From: Haloferax namakaokahaiae
GTDB lineage: Archaea > Halobacteriota > Halobacteria > Halobacteriales > Haloferacaceae
DNA length: 64,000 bases
Assembly: GCF_042663225.1 (NCBI RefSeq)
Contig: NZ_JBHTAA010000014.1
Coordinates: 34,040 to 98,039, forward strand
Direction: 5' to 3'
Shown here: in pieces, positions 43,439 through 52,560 of the stretch
How positions within the stretch are numbered: position 1 is the first letter of the stretch
How the letters are laid out: every line of letters begins with the position of its first letter
Notes under the pieces: model-generated
Told to the model about the DNA's origin: nothing
The model's database searches: none
Seen by the model: only the letters and a program-made list of their open reading frames with translations
Position numbers and translations under genes: made by a program

Positions 43439-44482
43439 ATGCGTGGTCTAGCTAAAGTCGCCCGCCAGGAGGGCTCTCTAGAACTCATCGAACGGCCAAC
43501 ACCAACGCCGGGGCCCGACGACGTACTCGTAGAGGTCAAATACGCGGGCTTATGCGGCAGTGACGTCGGCATTTACGAATTCAAAAGTGCCTTCGAACGG
43601 ATGAATCCACCGACGGTAATTGGTCATGAGTATGCCGGACGTGTCAGAAAGGTTGGTTCGAACGTTACGACTTTTTCACCGGGCGACGCGGTCGTGGAAC
43701 GACCGATACGGCCATGCGGCGACTGTTATCAGTGTAGGGTTGGTGAACCAAACATCTGCCAGCAACCTGAACTAACTGGAATAGACCACGATGGTGCCTA
43801 CGAACCATATATCTGTGTCCCTGCAGATGTCCTTCATCCCGTCCCGGCAACCATGGATCTTAGACATGCAGCGATTATCGAGCCAACAGCAATTACGACC
43901 CGTGCGGTAATCACGAACTCGCGTGTCTCACCTGGTGACCGTGTTCTCGTCGAAGGCCCAGGGCCGATGGGCCTCTTGAGTGCCCAAGTCGCTGCCGCAC
44001 AGGGGGGCGACGTTGTCGTCTCCGGTGTCGGACGCGATACAAAATATCGACTTCCACTCGCCCGAGAGTTAGGATTCGAAACCATAGACATTTCGAGTCA
44101 GGATATTGCCGAATGTCGAGATGAATTCACTGATACCATAGGTTTCGACGTCGTTTTCGACACGACAGGACATCCATCTGGTCTCAAGACCGCCGTCCAA
44201 TCAGTGCGTAAAGGAGGCCAAGTCGTCCTGATCGGTCAGACTGGGGAGACGAAGATGTCGTACGTTCCTCTCGTTCGGTCGGAAATCGATATACAATGTT
44301 CCTACAGTGCGACGTACGAAGACTTCGAACGCGCACTCAGAATGCTGAATTCTGGTGCCATCGATGCAGATGCCATTATCGACGAGAGATTCTCCTTACT
44401 CGATGCCGAGAAGGCAATAAGGTCGTTCCAGTCGGGCGAAACCGTCAAGCCGGTGTTCGACGTCACGGAAATCGAAGATTGA
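43439..44482 (+). CDS. Zinc-dependent alcohol/polyol dehydrogenase (MDR family)
   Basis: 347 aa. Catalytic zinc ligands are C39 (LCGSDVG) and H63-E64 (GHEYAG); the structural zinc loop has C93, C96, C99 and C107 (CGDCYQC...NIC). The NAD(P) fold begins with VLVEGPGPMGLLSAQ. It is the sorbitol/threonine/gluconate-type subfamily. It probably oxidises a sugar alcohol or sugar-acid hydroxyl. A close relative is encoded convergently on the other strand at 44536-45561; the pair may act on related substrates. Confidence 0.85.
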   Translation: MRGLAKVARQEGSLELIERPTPTPGPDDVLVEVKYAGLCGSDVGIYEFKSAFERMNPPTVIGHEYAGRVRKVGSNVTTFSPGDAVVERPIRPCGDCYQCRVGEPNICQQPELTGIDHDGAYEPYICVPADVLHPVPATMDLRHAAIIEPTAITTRAVITNSRVSPGDRVLVEGPGPMGLLSAQVAAAQGGDVVVSGVGRDTKYRLPLARELGFETIDISSQDIAECRDEFTDTIGFDVVFDTTGHPSGLKTAVQSVRKGGQVVLIGQTGETKMSYVPLVRSEIDIQCSYSATYEDFERALRMLNSGAIDADAIIDERFSLLDAEKAIRSFQSGETVKPVFDVTEIED

Positions 44483-44535
44483 TTGGGGATTGAGTTAGCG
44501 TCTGCGGGCACTTACACGAATCTGACCGTACTTGG

Positions 44536-45561
44536 TTAGAACGAGAACATCGGCTTACAGGTTTTTCCAGCTCGGAAGTCATTGAATGCCGTGGATGGGT
44601 TGTCCGCCGAATATCGAGTGTCAATGATTTTTTCTGCGTCGATGTTGCCCATTTCCAACGTCCTCAGTGACTGTTTGAAATTCATTTTCGTTGCGCCATA
44701 TGCAGCATTTATATCGAGTTCCGCACGGACGATCGGTGAGAAGAACAATTCGCTCGCTTCACCGGGAAGTCCGATGATCACGATTTCGCCTCCCTTTCTA
44801 ACGAGGTCGACCGAATTTTCGATTCCAACCTTGTGACCAGTCGTATCGAAGACCGTGTCTACTCCAATACCGTCTGTATATGAATCGACAAACTCTGGTA
44901 GGGTGCCTTCTTGAGCGATTATCGTGTCGATTCCGAGTTGCTCGACTAGCGGGAGCCGATACTTGGTATCTTTCTCAATTCCAGAGAGTACGACATCGAC
45001 CCCCATCGAGTCAAGGACGGCTGCCGTCAGCACACCAATTGGTCCCGGTCCTTGAACAATGGCCGTGTCCCCCGGTGTGACTGTTGAGCGATCGTATACC
45101 GACCGTGCTGCAATACTTAGAGGTTCGGTTAGTGCTGCATGTTTCGTCGGAATACTGTTGGGGATTTTGATGAGATGCTCCTCGTGAACACTCGTGAACT
45201 CTGTGAAGGCACCGTCGGTATGCATTCCGGTGATGGTGGTGTTCTGACACACGTTCATCTCTCCGATTTCACACTGATGACACTCTCCACACGGATGAAT
45301 TGGGGCTTCTACGACAGCATCGCCGGGTTGGAACCGTGTGACTTCCTCTCCTGTTTCGACAACGTGACCGGTGTATTCGTGCCCCATGATGCGGGGAACC
45401 TGAATCCATTCGAAGCCGTCCATCAGTAGAAAGGCATGGACGTCGCTTCCACAGACTCCCGCGTACTTGACGTCGACTAAAACGTCGTTGGGGCCGATCT
45501 CGGGTCGCTCGATGTCACGAACTTCGACAGATTTTGTTCCGGTCTGAACGATTGCTCTCAT
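44536..45561 (-). CDS. Zinc-dependent alcohol/polyol dehydrogenase (MDR family), second copy
   Basis: 341 aa from MRAIVQTGTKSVEVRD at 45561; a much longer frame extends over the next gene and is not supported. Zinc and cofactor motifs match its neighbour: GVCGSDVHAF, GHEYTGHV, the CGECHQCEIGEMNVC loop and VQGPGPIGVLTAAVL. It follows the Udh/Azf-like gene by about 20 bases on the same strand, so the two are probably one operon with the SDR gene upstream. Convergence with the first MDR gene suggests local duplication and inversion. Confidence 0.85.
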   Translation of the reverse strand: MRAIVQTGTKSVEVRDIERPEIGPNDVLVDVKYAGVCGSDVHAFLLMDGFEWIQVPRIMGHEYTGHVVETGEEVTRFQPGDAVVEAPIHPCGECHQCEIGEMNVCQNTTITGMHTDGAFTEFTSVHEEHLIKIPNSIPTKHAALTEPLSIAARSVYDRSTVTPGDTAIVQGPGPIGVLTAAVLDSMGVDVVLSGIEKDTKYRLPLVEQLGIDTIIAQEGTLPEFVDSYTDGIGVDTVFDTTGHKVGIENSVDLVRKGGEIVIIGLPGEASELFFSPIVRAELDINAAYGATKMNFKQSLRTLEMGNIDAEKIIDTRYSADNPSTAFNDFRAGKTCKPMFSF

Positions 45562-45580
45562 GTTATAGAGGTCAACCCAT

Positions 45581-46495
45581 TCACTCCGCCGTATTCGTGG
45601 GTTTTGGGGGACTGTCCCACTCTGATGCGTCATCTTTCGGCTCGTAGCCAAGGACTGCCTTCGCGTGTTCGGTACCGAACCAACGAGCGGCGTTATCACT
45701 AACTGCGTAGAACACGTCAAAAATGACGGAGTCGTCTTCGAGGCAGCATTCAAGCAGATGAGCGAAATCACGCTGTGAGGTCCACGTTGCCTTCATGCGC
45801 TTTACCATCCTCTCGTAATCTTCACTGCCACGTTCCCAAGATCCGGTCTGCGATTGGTCCCAGACCTCACCTTCTTCGACTTTGTGCTCTTCGCCCCGTT
45901 CGACACCCCGTTCTGCATCACCATACGGATGATCGTAGCGTTCAGTACGGACACTAGAGATCCGGAGTGCGTAGACTTGGTTCGGCGCACCTTCTCTTCG
46001 GGCGTGGTTACGGCAGATATGCTCTCCGAACATCTTTGAAGCACCATAGTACCCATCGGGCTTTGGTAGCGTTTCGTGGGTAAGTCGGAGGGGATCGAAC
46101 TTGCTCGGGTAGTCCTCTTCGTAAAGTTCCGGTGCGTGGTCCTCTTCGTAGAGACCCATGACTCTCTGAGAGGACGCAAAAATAAGCGTCTCTACCTCGG
46201 CGTCATTCATCGCTTTGAGCACGTTGTACGTCCCGATTATGTTCGGTTCGATAACATCCCGAAAGTCCGCGCCTGCATCTGACTGAGCAGCGAGGTGGAT
46301 TACAGCGTCTTGGTTATCGAAAGCCGGTCGCATAGCATCGTAATCTGCGACGTCGGCAACGTGAGTTTCGTACTCTGGGTGGTCCTCTAAATTCAAAAAA
46401 GTGAACTCATACTTATCTTCGTCGTAGAGATGGTTCAGAATTGCTTCCCCTGCTTCACCGAACGGTCCAGTGACTAGCACACGTAGCTTACTCAT
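45581..46495 (-). CDS. SDR-family sugar dehydrogenase, uronate/glucose-6-P dehydrogenase-like
   Basis: 304 aa from MSKLRVLVTGPFGEAG at 46495. The Rossmann glycine pattern TGPFGEAGEA, catalytic YYGASK and the C-terminal block YAVSDNAARWF...AVLGYEPKDDASEW match the Udh/Azf branch (uronate dehydrogenase, haloarchaeal NAD-dependent glucose-6-phosphate dehydrogenase) rather than true epimerases. Oxidation of a uronate or aldose to its lactone is inferred. It lies in one direction with the MDR dehydrogenase and the SDR gene upstream, near an UlaG-like hydrolase further right that could open a lactone. Confidence 0.75.
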   Translation of the reverse strand: MSKLRVLVTGPFGEAGEAILNHLYDEDKYEFTFLNLEDHPEYETHVADVADYDAMRPAFDNQDAVIHLAAQSDAGADFRDVIEPNIIGTYNVLKAMNDAEVETLIFASSQRVMGLYEEDHAPELYEEDYPSKFDPLRLTHETLPKPDGYYGASKMFGEHICRNHARREGAPNQVYALRISSVRTERYDHPYGDAERGVERGEEHKVEEGEVWDQSQTGSWERGSEDYERMVKRMKATWTSQRDFAHLLECCLEDDSVIFDVFYAVSDNAARWFGTEHAKAVLGYEPKDDASEWDSPPKPTNTAE

Positions 46496-46599
46496 CGTCG
46501 TCAAAACCGATACGCTACTCATATTTATATTTACTCACACTCTCAACTCGATTGACCGGTGCGTCCGATTGTTCCGATTGAATTGAATATCTTTGGCCG

Positions 46600-47592
46600 T
46601 CAGGGGTGTTTTTCAGGAAGTCCCTCCTTACGACGGTGGTAATTCACGAAATCGAGCACTGCGTCCTCCACACTCCACTCTTGAGTCAACCCGAGTTCGT
46701 CGTACCACCGGCCACAATCGAGTTTCGGGTTCGCCAAATCGTCTCCCCACTGGTCTAGCTCTTCCACTGTTGGGTAGTCGATGGTAATCTCTGGAGAGAG
46801 CGACTGAAGCGTCTCAACAATCCGGTTGAACTTGTACGACTCTTTGTTTCCCTGATTATACACCGTGTGATTGAACGAGTTCATGTCCACGACGTTCACG
46901 AACCACCGACCGAGGTCTTTCCCATACGAGAGGTTTATTCCGTCCCACTGGATCCAGTACGGTGGAACCTTCACGTTTTGCCCAAGGCCTGCTTTCCGGA
47001 TAAATTCGTTTAGGCTTCCAGTCGCACCCACCTTTCGGCCACGGCCCCAGACACCACCGATTCGAATACCCACGAAATTCGGGTCGTATTTTTGATTGTA
47101 TGTTCGCCCCAATACCTCGCTCGTGTACTTAGTTGCTGCATAGGGATTCCGAATCTTGACGGGGTCATTTTCGTTGACGAAGGGGTCGTCCATCCAGTAG
47201 TAGTCGTCTACTGTACCGTACACCGAAGCGGAACTCGCAAATAGACAGGTTGTGGCCCCATGGTCGCGTACTGCGTCGAAGACGTTGGCGGTCCCTAGGC
47301 AATTGACGCCGATTGCTTCCGCAGGATTCTCCCACGATTTGTGGGCCACGTAGGCCGCGAGATGAATCACTCTGTCAGGTTCATACTGTTCGAACGTATC
47401 GTTTAGTTGGTCCGTGTCAGTGACGTCCCCCCGAATTAATGTGACATCGTCATGGATGCCCTTGATTGTATTCTCATTTGGATATAGGTCATAGACAATA
47501 ATCTGTTCTTGGTTGTACCCACGTTCGACCAATTCTTGAACTACGTAGTTTCCAGCTAATCCCGTTCCCCCTGTAATGAGATAGGTATCCAT
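46600..47592 (-). CDS. NAD-dependent epimerase/dehydratase (extended SDR)
   Basis: 330 aa starting MDTYLITGGTGLAGNYVV. It has the extended SDR NAD motif GGTGLAG, HLAAYVAHKSW, FASSASVYG and the catalytic YAATK, with a C-terminal substrate domain of about 100 residues. The family covers nucleotide-sugar epimerases and sugar-acid dehydrogenases. Context with the Udh/Azf-like gene favours a catabolic oxidoreductase. A palindromic TTCAACA-N-TGTTGAA site lies 203 bases upstream of its start and also in front of the IclR gene. Confidence 0.75.
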   Translation of the reverse strand: MDTYLITGGTGLAGNYVVQELVERGYNQEQIIVYDLYPNENTIKGIHDDVTLIRGDVTDTDQLNDTFEQYEPDRVIHLAAYVAHKSWENPAEAIGVNCLGTANVFDAVRDHGATTCLFASSASVYGTVDDYYWMDDPFVNENDPVKIRNPYAATKYTSEVLGRTYNQKYDPNFVGIRIGGVWGRGRKVGATGSLNEFIRKAGLGQNVKVPPYWIQWDGINLSYGKDLGRWFVNVVDMNSFNHTVYNQGNKESYKFNRIVETLQSLSPEITIDYPTVEELDQWGDDLANPKLDCGRWYDELGLTQEWSVEDAVLDFVNYHRRKEGLPEKHP

Positions 47593-48341
47593 AGTTGCGA
47601 TAGGTTGAATGTAATCTTGTACAATAAATAATTTTGCTTGAGCCGATTCAGTGCACGAAAGACGGACAAAGAATATTCCAAATCTAAACCCACACAGATT
47701 GACAGGTAATCTTAGGGGGATTCAATCTCTCACGTTGGCGACGAGCTACGATCTGCACCGAAGTAGAATAGCTTCCTCAGCCAGAGAATCCAATTTCAAC
47801 AGTGTTGAAACAGGGCAGATAGAAACATTACAAATGTACGAATGTAATTTAATGTAAAGATAGGATTGTGAGGACAATTGAAATTAATAATAGTGGTGCT
47901 TTCAGTAAGGAGATCTATTGTCGCTAAGCCATTGAAACGCTTGAAAATACTAATTTGGAGATATAACGGTCAGGGGACAACCACTGTTTCAGTAATATCG
48001 AAGGCTAAACTCGTTCTATTACAGATGTAGTATTGTAACACAGCGTATCCTGGATGGCCATAACCCGAGTTCTATAACGGTTTCACATGTGCATCTTAGT
48101 CCCTATACAAGGGCCATCGTCCAATTTGCGCAATTCGCGCTGGTTTCCTCGATACCATAATGAAAACGCTACTAGTTTCAATATAGTCGAAATTGAAAAC
48201 ACGGCTATGGGTACGTGCGGAAACGGATGAGAAGAGCATCAATAAATCAACAATGTTGTTCGGGTGATCGGCCGTAGGAAGAGATGCTCCCCGAAAAACA
48301 CGGAAAGTCTCAGTTATAGCAAATATGGGATTTAAGGACGC
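47593..48341. other. Long intergenic region (about 750 bp)
   Basis: No supported gene. The region is AT-rich with frequent stops in all frames and holds a TTCAACA-N-TGTTGAA palindrome at 47795-47809. A hairpin-capable TTTCAAT/ATTGAAA pair lies near 48175-48196, and an AACAATGTTGTT palindrome near 48251-48262. Probably regulatory; a decayed gene cannot be excluded. Confidence 0.4.
47795..47809. promoter_or_regulatory. Candidate IclR operator, distal copy
   Basis: TTCAACAGTGTTGAA, arms of seven bases around a single centre base, upstream of the SDR gene. It is identical to the site at 49164-49178 ahead of the IclR gene. Confidence 0.55.
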
Positions 48342-49121
48342 TTATCTCTGGCTTAGTTTCAGCTCGATGATGTTCCGCTTATTGAAGAGAGATGGTGCCA
48401 ACTTTTCTTTGATTCGGTCTTCACCCATCCTGCTCAGTGGACCACTAATGCTGATTGAACCGACTACAGACTCGTTGTTAGGGACAATAGGTACAGCTAC
48501 TGCCCTGACACCGGGGAAATGTTCCCCGTTGTTCATCGCGTATTTGCGTTCCCTGATCTGCTCGAGTTCCTGCTTGAGCTCTTCTCGTGATTTTATCGTC
48601 GAAGCGGTGGATTGGGGGAGTCCGCGCAGGTCGATGATTCGGTCCACTTCGTCTTCCGGAAGTTGTGCGAGAATTGATTTTCCGGTCGCCGTTTGATGGA
48701 GGTGTAAGTAACACCCGAGTGGAGCATTGTCGTCGATCGAATCCCGATGCTCAGACTTGTAGAGCTGTACCATATACCCGTTTTCTATGGTTCCCACGTT
48801 CGCGTTTTCCCCATATTCTTGCTGCAAGTCGTCCACCTCGCCCTTAGCGGCCTGAAACAGAGACATCCGATCCCGCAACTCACCACCAGTTTCGAGGAAC
48901 CGGAGACTGCAGTGGTACTCTTTGTCCTCTTTTATCACATATCCACTCTCGACGAGTGTTGACAGATAGATGTGGGCCGTACTAATGGGCAAATCGAGGG
49001 CCGTCGATATCTCCGAGAGTGTGGCGTTGCTTTCGGTTCTGAGGTAGTCAACGATCTCGAATGCACGCTTGACACTCTTCAATTGGCGCCCGTCTATTTC
49101 GCTCGTGTTGGTCTCGTCCAT
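48342..49121 (-). CDS. IclR-family transcriptional regulator
   Basis: 259 aa. The N-terminal winged helix (RAFEIVDYLRTESNATLSEI, ALDLPISTAHIYLSTL) and C-terminal GAF-like ligand domain (TATGKSILAQLPEDEVDRII, VRAVAVPIVPNNESVVGSISIS) are both complete. Haloarchaeal IclR proteins regulate sugar and sugar-acid catabolism (for example xylose and glucose pathways). Identical TTCAACA-N-TGTTGAA palindromes just upstream of its own start and upstream of the divergent-side SDR gene suggest autoregulation and control of the dehydrogenase cluster. Confidence 0.88.
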   Translation of the reverse strand: MDETNTSEIDGRQLKSVKRAFEIVDYLRTESNATLSEISTALDLPISTAHIYLSTLVESGYVIKEDKEYHCSLRFLETGGELRDRMSLFQAAKGEVDDLQQEYGENANVGTIENGYMVQLYKSEHRDSIDDNAPLGCYLHLHQTATGKSILAQLPEDEVDRIIDLRGLPQSTASTIKSREELKQELEQIRERKYAMNNGEHFPGVRAVAVPIVPNNESVVGSISISGPLSRMGEDRIKEKLAPSLFNKRNIIELKLSQR

Positions 49122-49153
49122 TAGATAAACATCGATGTCCTATTCAATAAGTA

Positions 49154-49178
49154 TGTTGAATAATTCAACAGTGTTGAA
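49154..49178. promoter_or_regulatory. Candidate IclR operator, two overlapping palindromes
   Basis: TGTTGAATAATTCAACA (49154-49170) overlaps TTCAACAGTGTTGAA (49164-49178), 33-57 bases upstream of the IclR start. The second palindrome recurs at 47795-47809. Overlapping sites could give graded autorepression. Confidence 0.55.
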
Positions 49179-49250
49179 ACGATACTCTCAACTAAGAACC
49201 GAGAGCCCTCTGTTTACTGTTGTACGTCGCCAAAATGAGAGAGTTGAGGC

Positions 49251-49922
49251 CTAGTCCGTTCGAGGATCCCACTCGTTCCATTCCCGCTCTACGAGGTAGT
49301 CGTCAAGTTTCTGTTTCGGATTATCGAAGACGTGGGAGCCGTGGAATACGAGGAGCGTATCAAAGTCGTACTCGAGTAGTTTGTAGAGGTTTAGCTCCGC
49401 TGCTCGGTGGTCGTCATTGAACAACGCTGGCGGTGGAAGGAGGTATCCATCCGGGAGCCCGCCACGGTCAGATCCATCCAGAGTGTCACCCGAAATCAAG
49501 ATACCGCGGTCCTCAAGTAACAACGCGGAGGTCGCTTCAGTGTGTCCCGGTACCTGAATTACTCGGATGTTTCCCTCCAGCAAATCATCATCTTCGTATG
49601 CGACATCTGGACCGACCTCGAAACTTTCCTCTTCGAGATGCGTGTAGAGCTTCGACTCGTCAGCAGGCATGACTAGTTCAGGCGAGAACGCATCGACTAC
49701 GTGTTTAAGACCACCGTGGTGACCGTGGTCTCCGTGCGTAATAATAACCCGATCGATCGATCCATATTCGTTTTTAAGGATCTCGACTAGCTCCTTCCCA
49801 TTTTCATCGAACGCCGTGTCAATTAGTGTCGTCTTCCCTTCGGGAACGTTTTTCAGAACCAACACACGCACGTGCTCGAACTGTACCTGGTCGATACCCT
49901 CGGTTACTTCGCTCAGACTCAT
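49251..49922 (-). CDS. Metallo-beta-lactamase-fold hydrolase
   Basis: 223 aa from MSLSEVTEGIDQVQ at 49922. The metal-binding motif ITHGDHGHHGG is followed by a further histidine in QVPGHTEATSALL, GISGDTLDG supplies the bridging aspartate, and LVFHGSHV the last histidine. This is the glyoxalase II-like branch of the superfamily. The substrate is unknown; with a VOC protein and sugar dehydrogenases nearby, hydrolysis of a thioester or lactone is possible. It lies directly upstream of the IclR gene's promoter side. Confidence 0.8.
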   Translation of the reverse strand: MSLSEVTEGIDQVQFEHVRVLVLKNVPEGKTTLIDTAFDENGKELVEILKNEYGSIDRVIITHGDHGHHGGLKHVVDAFSPELVMPADESKLYTHLEEESFEVGPDVAYEDDDLLEGNIRVIQVPGHTEATSALLLEDRGILISGDTLDGSDRGGLPDGYLLPPPALFNDDHRAAELNLYKLLEYDFDTLLVFHGSHVFDNPKQKLDDYLVEREWNEWDPRTD

Positions 49923-50081
49923 ATGCGAATGTTCGTTTACCGAATTAATTTGTAAAGTTGTCGGTAGACCCATTTACAGTCGGGTTTGCGACCGTCGCCA
50001 GTCCCCCAATTAGTGTACTTGAACGCATGATAGTCATTATCAATCAAAATGTTTAATAGTGATTGGCACACCGGACAAGTC

Positions 50082-51191
50082 ATGGCTCAACAAGAGCAGC
50101 CTGCAACTCGAAGAAGCATCTTGAAGCGGAGTGGTGTCGCACTCAGTGTCGGGACCGTCGGCCTGGCCGGGTGTACCGGCAGCAACAGTGGAGGTGGCAA
50201 CGACACGACTGATGGAGACAGTAGTGGCGGTAACGACGACACTCAAACTGATTCTGGCGGATCCGGTGGCGAGGAAGTCACTATCGACTTGGCTACAACT
50301 CAACCGCCAGAGAATATCATGGTGAAGGCGATCTCGGAGCACTTCATCGATGAAATCGAATCGAAGACTGATGGCCGCATCTCTGTTAACCTCCAAGCTG
50401 CCACGCTGGGTGGGTCGGAAGACAACATGAGTGCGCTGGAGTCCGGAACTGTAGACATCGTCAGTGAAAGCCCACCGACGATGGCACAGCGGTTCGCTCC
50501 GGAGTACTCCTTCGCGGGCGACCCGTTCGTCATCGCGAACATGGACCACTATAAGGCAGTCCAAGAAGAGTACCTGATGCCCGAAGACGGGCTGAACGGT
50601 ATTCTTATGGAAAACGGTCTCCGACTTGGAGATTCCTTCCGCTGGGGGAACCGCGGCTTCACGAGTAACTTCCCGGTCAAGACCCCAGAGGACGTTCAAG
50701 ACGTGAAGCTTCGACTACCACAGTTCGAGACGTGGACGAGTGTCTGGGGCGAAATTGGCGCCCAGCCCACACCGGTCCCGTTCGACGAATTATACTCGGC
50801 GCTTCAGACTGGTGTCGCTGATGCCTCTGAAGGACCGATTGCTCAGTTCATGTCGACGAGCCTTTATGAGGTTCAATCCCACTTCTCGGTCACGAACCAC
50901 CTCCTTGGCGTGAATCACTTCATCCTCAACGACGACTTCTACCAAGGGCTGAGCGGGGAAGATCAGGACTTGGTCATGTCGACTATCGAAGAGGCCACAG
51001 GTAATATCACGCAGACGATCAGGGACAACGAGCAGGAACTCTACGACCAGGCAAGAGACGAGGGTGCCACTATCATCCAACGAGATGAAATCGATCGTCA
51101 GGCGTTCGTCGATGCAGGAATGCCAGCTCTTGAGGAACTCTCCGAGTCAAAGTGGGCAGCTGATATCAATAACGTACTGGACCTAGCCTAA
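50082..51191 (+). CDS. dctP: TRAP transporter substrate-binding lipoprotein (DctP)
   Basis: 369 aa from MAQQEQPATRRSILKRSG at 50082. The N-terminus has a Tat motif (RRSILK), a hydrophobic stretch and an archaeal lipobox LAGC, then a Ser/Gly/Asp spacer. The mature part shows DctP features: an NLQAATLGGSEDNMSALESG region and the RLPQFETWTSVWGEIGAQPTPVPFDELYSALQTG block with the conserved carboxylate-binding arginine. Such proteins bind C4-dicarboxylates, sugar acids or keto acids outside the cell. The matching membrane subunits are 4.4 kb away at 55585-57355. Confidence 0.9.
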   Translation: MAQQEQPATRRSILKRSGVALSVGTVGLAGCTGSNSGGGNDTTDGDSSGGNDDTQTDSGGSGGEEVTIDLATTQPPENIMVKAISEHFIDEIESKTDGRISVNLQAATLGGSEDNMSALESGTVDIVSESPPTMAQRFAPEYSFAGDPFVIANMDHYKAVQEEYLMPEDGLNGILMENGLRLGDSFRWGNRGFTSNFPVKTPEDVQDVKLRLPQFETWTSVWGEIGAQPTPVPFDELYSALQTGVADASEGPIAQFMSTSLYEVQSHFSVTNHLLGVNHFILNDDFYQGLSGEDQDLVMSTIEEATGNITQTIRDNEQELYDQARDEGATIIQRDEIDRQAFVDAGMPALEELSESKWAADINNVLDLA

Positions 51192-51455
51192 GTGCTATGG
51201 TTACACCAACGTCAACGAACAAATAAAACTCCCAAAAGCAAATCACGTGCCATCATGTTAGCCCTGCAAGTGGGCTACTGATTGCGTTCTTTTACGCTTC
51301 ACTCGGTGGAGTGACAGTAGTCGTTTGCTGTTCAGTCCAGGTGAACAGAGTGGACTTCTCCCGAAGTGACTGGCAGGTCGATAGTGATTACGGCAACTAC
51401 ATGACCCGTAAGACAATGTGAAAAGTAGTTTTCCACTTGAAACCAAATTAAGGGA

Positions 51456-52400
51456 TTACTCTATCGTGTACTGCTTCCCTGCACGAATCGGGAAGGTTTC
51501 CGTCTGAACAGAGGGAGTTTCGGCGATTGTGTCACGAAGTTTCTCTATGTACCGATTAGGGTTTTCGACCGTGGGAAACCCATGGCCGATAAGGAATTTG
51601 TATTCGTCCGTGTCGGTCTCGTCATATGCTTTGGGAACCGGATAATCTCCTTCGTGGCGGTAATGACCCGGGATAAGGTAATCGGGTTGCAGGAGGTCGA
51701 GAAAGAGCATATCGGTTTTTATTTGATATTCGAGTGGATCATCATGCCTACTCAGGGGTTTTCCGAGTGGGTACAGAACCATATCAACCTCGTCGGCAAA
51801 TTCGAGCATTTCAGGGTAGGGTGTACGGATGTCCCCGAGGGCTAGAATTGTGAAATCGTTCCGGGTGTCCTCGATGAGATATGCTAGGTTTGCCACGGGA
51901 CCAATAATTTCGTGTGGTGCAGAGATGTTCGGTTCTTCACCAGGTGCTTCGACCGCCGTTATACGGACGGGGCCGAACTCAATTTCGGATGGTACCTGAG
52001 TGGGTCCTGTTGACTCTTGCCACTTGGGCTTGTCATTTCGCTCCCCACCGATCATTGTCTTCTGGTAGTACTTCGGGAACAGAACGGTGGGGTCGAATTC
52101 ATCCAGTAGTGGCAACTCCGGCGAAGCAAACCAGTGCTCCGAGTCAAACAGACAGGGCCGTGAAACGATTAATTCCTCCAGACCGTCATCGAGCAAGGTG
52201 CGAAGCGTCGGTGCGTGGCAGTGGTCATTGTGTTCGTGGGTGACAAGTGCGTAATCGACGCCCGAAGTTGGGTTTAGATATGGATCAACTGCGATTGTGA
52301 TCCCGTCGATATCGATCTCCCACGTTCCTGCACCCCACCACGTGAGATGAATGGGTTCGGACAGCGTAGGGTTGAGTTGTACTGGATTCGATGCGAACAT
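51456..52400 (-). CDS. UlaG-like metallo-beta-lactamase-fold hydrolase
   Basis: 314 aa from MFASNPVQLNPTLS at 52400; a longer frame to 52454 is possible. HLTWWGAGTWEID and ALVTHEHNDHCHAP (HxHxDH) are typical of UlaG (L-ascorbate-6-phosphate lactonase) and similar proteins. Further metal ligands are in TAVEAPGEE-type, ILALGDIR and IPGHYRHEGD. Lactone hydrolysis would fit after a Udh-like dehydrogenase. It lies between dctP and the SufS-like gene, divergent from the latter. Confidence 0.75.
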   Translation of the reverse strand: MFASNPVQLNPTLSEPIHLTWWGAGTWEIDIDGITIAVDPYLNPTSGVDYALVTHEHNDHCHAPTLRTLLDDGLEELIVSRPCLFDSEHWFASPELPLLDEFDPTVLFPKYYQKTMIGGERNDKPKWQESTGPTQVPSEIEFGPVRITAVEAPGEEPNISAPHEIIGPVANLAYLIEDTRNDFTILALGDIRTPYPEMLEFADEVDMVLYPLGKPLSRHDDPLEYQIKTDMLFLDLLQPDYLIPGHYRHEGDYPVPKAYDETDTDEYKFLIGHGFPTVENPNRYIEKLRDTIAETPSVQTETFPIRAGKQYTIE

Positions 52401-52560
52401 TGGGTCGTACGCAATTTCCACCACCAACGTAATATAGCATGTGGGTGGCCCCACAAGTGAAAATCCATAGATAGTGACCTTCGACGGTGCATCTCGCAGA
52501 AGAGAGGCAATTTAGCACCCAGAGGAAAACGTGTATAATAGTTCGCTCAAAAGACGGGTT

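Noticed and set aside
44536..45771. 411-aa version of the MDR dehydrogenase
   Set aside because: The first 70 residues lie over the neighbouring SDR gene and are not dehydrogenase-like; the ATG at 45561 matches the family start.
47651..47857. 68-aa frame in the long intergenic region
   Set aside because: Contains the candidate operator, no similarity, composition not haloarchaeal.
48175..48196. Hairpin TTTCAAT/ATTGAAA as CRISPR repeat or terminator
   Set aside because: Single copy, no T-tract and no spacers; left as unexplained.
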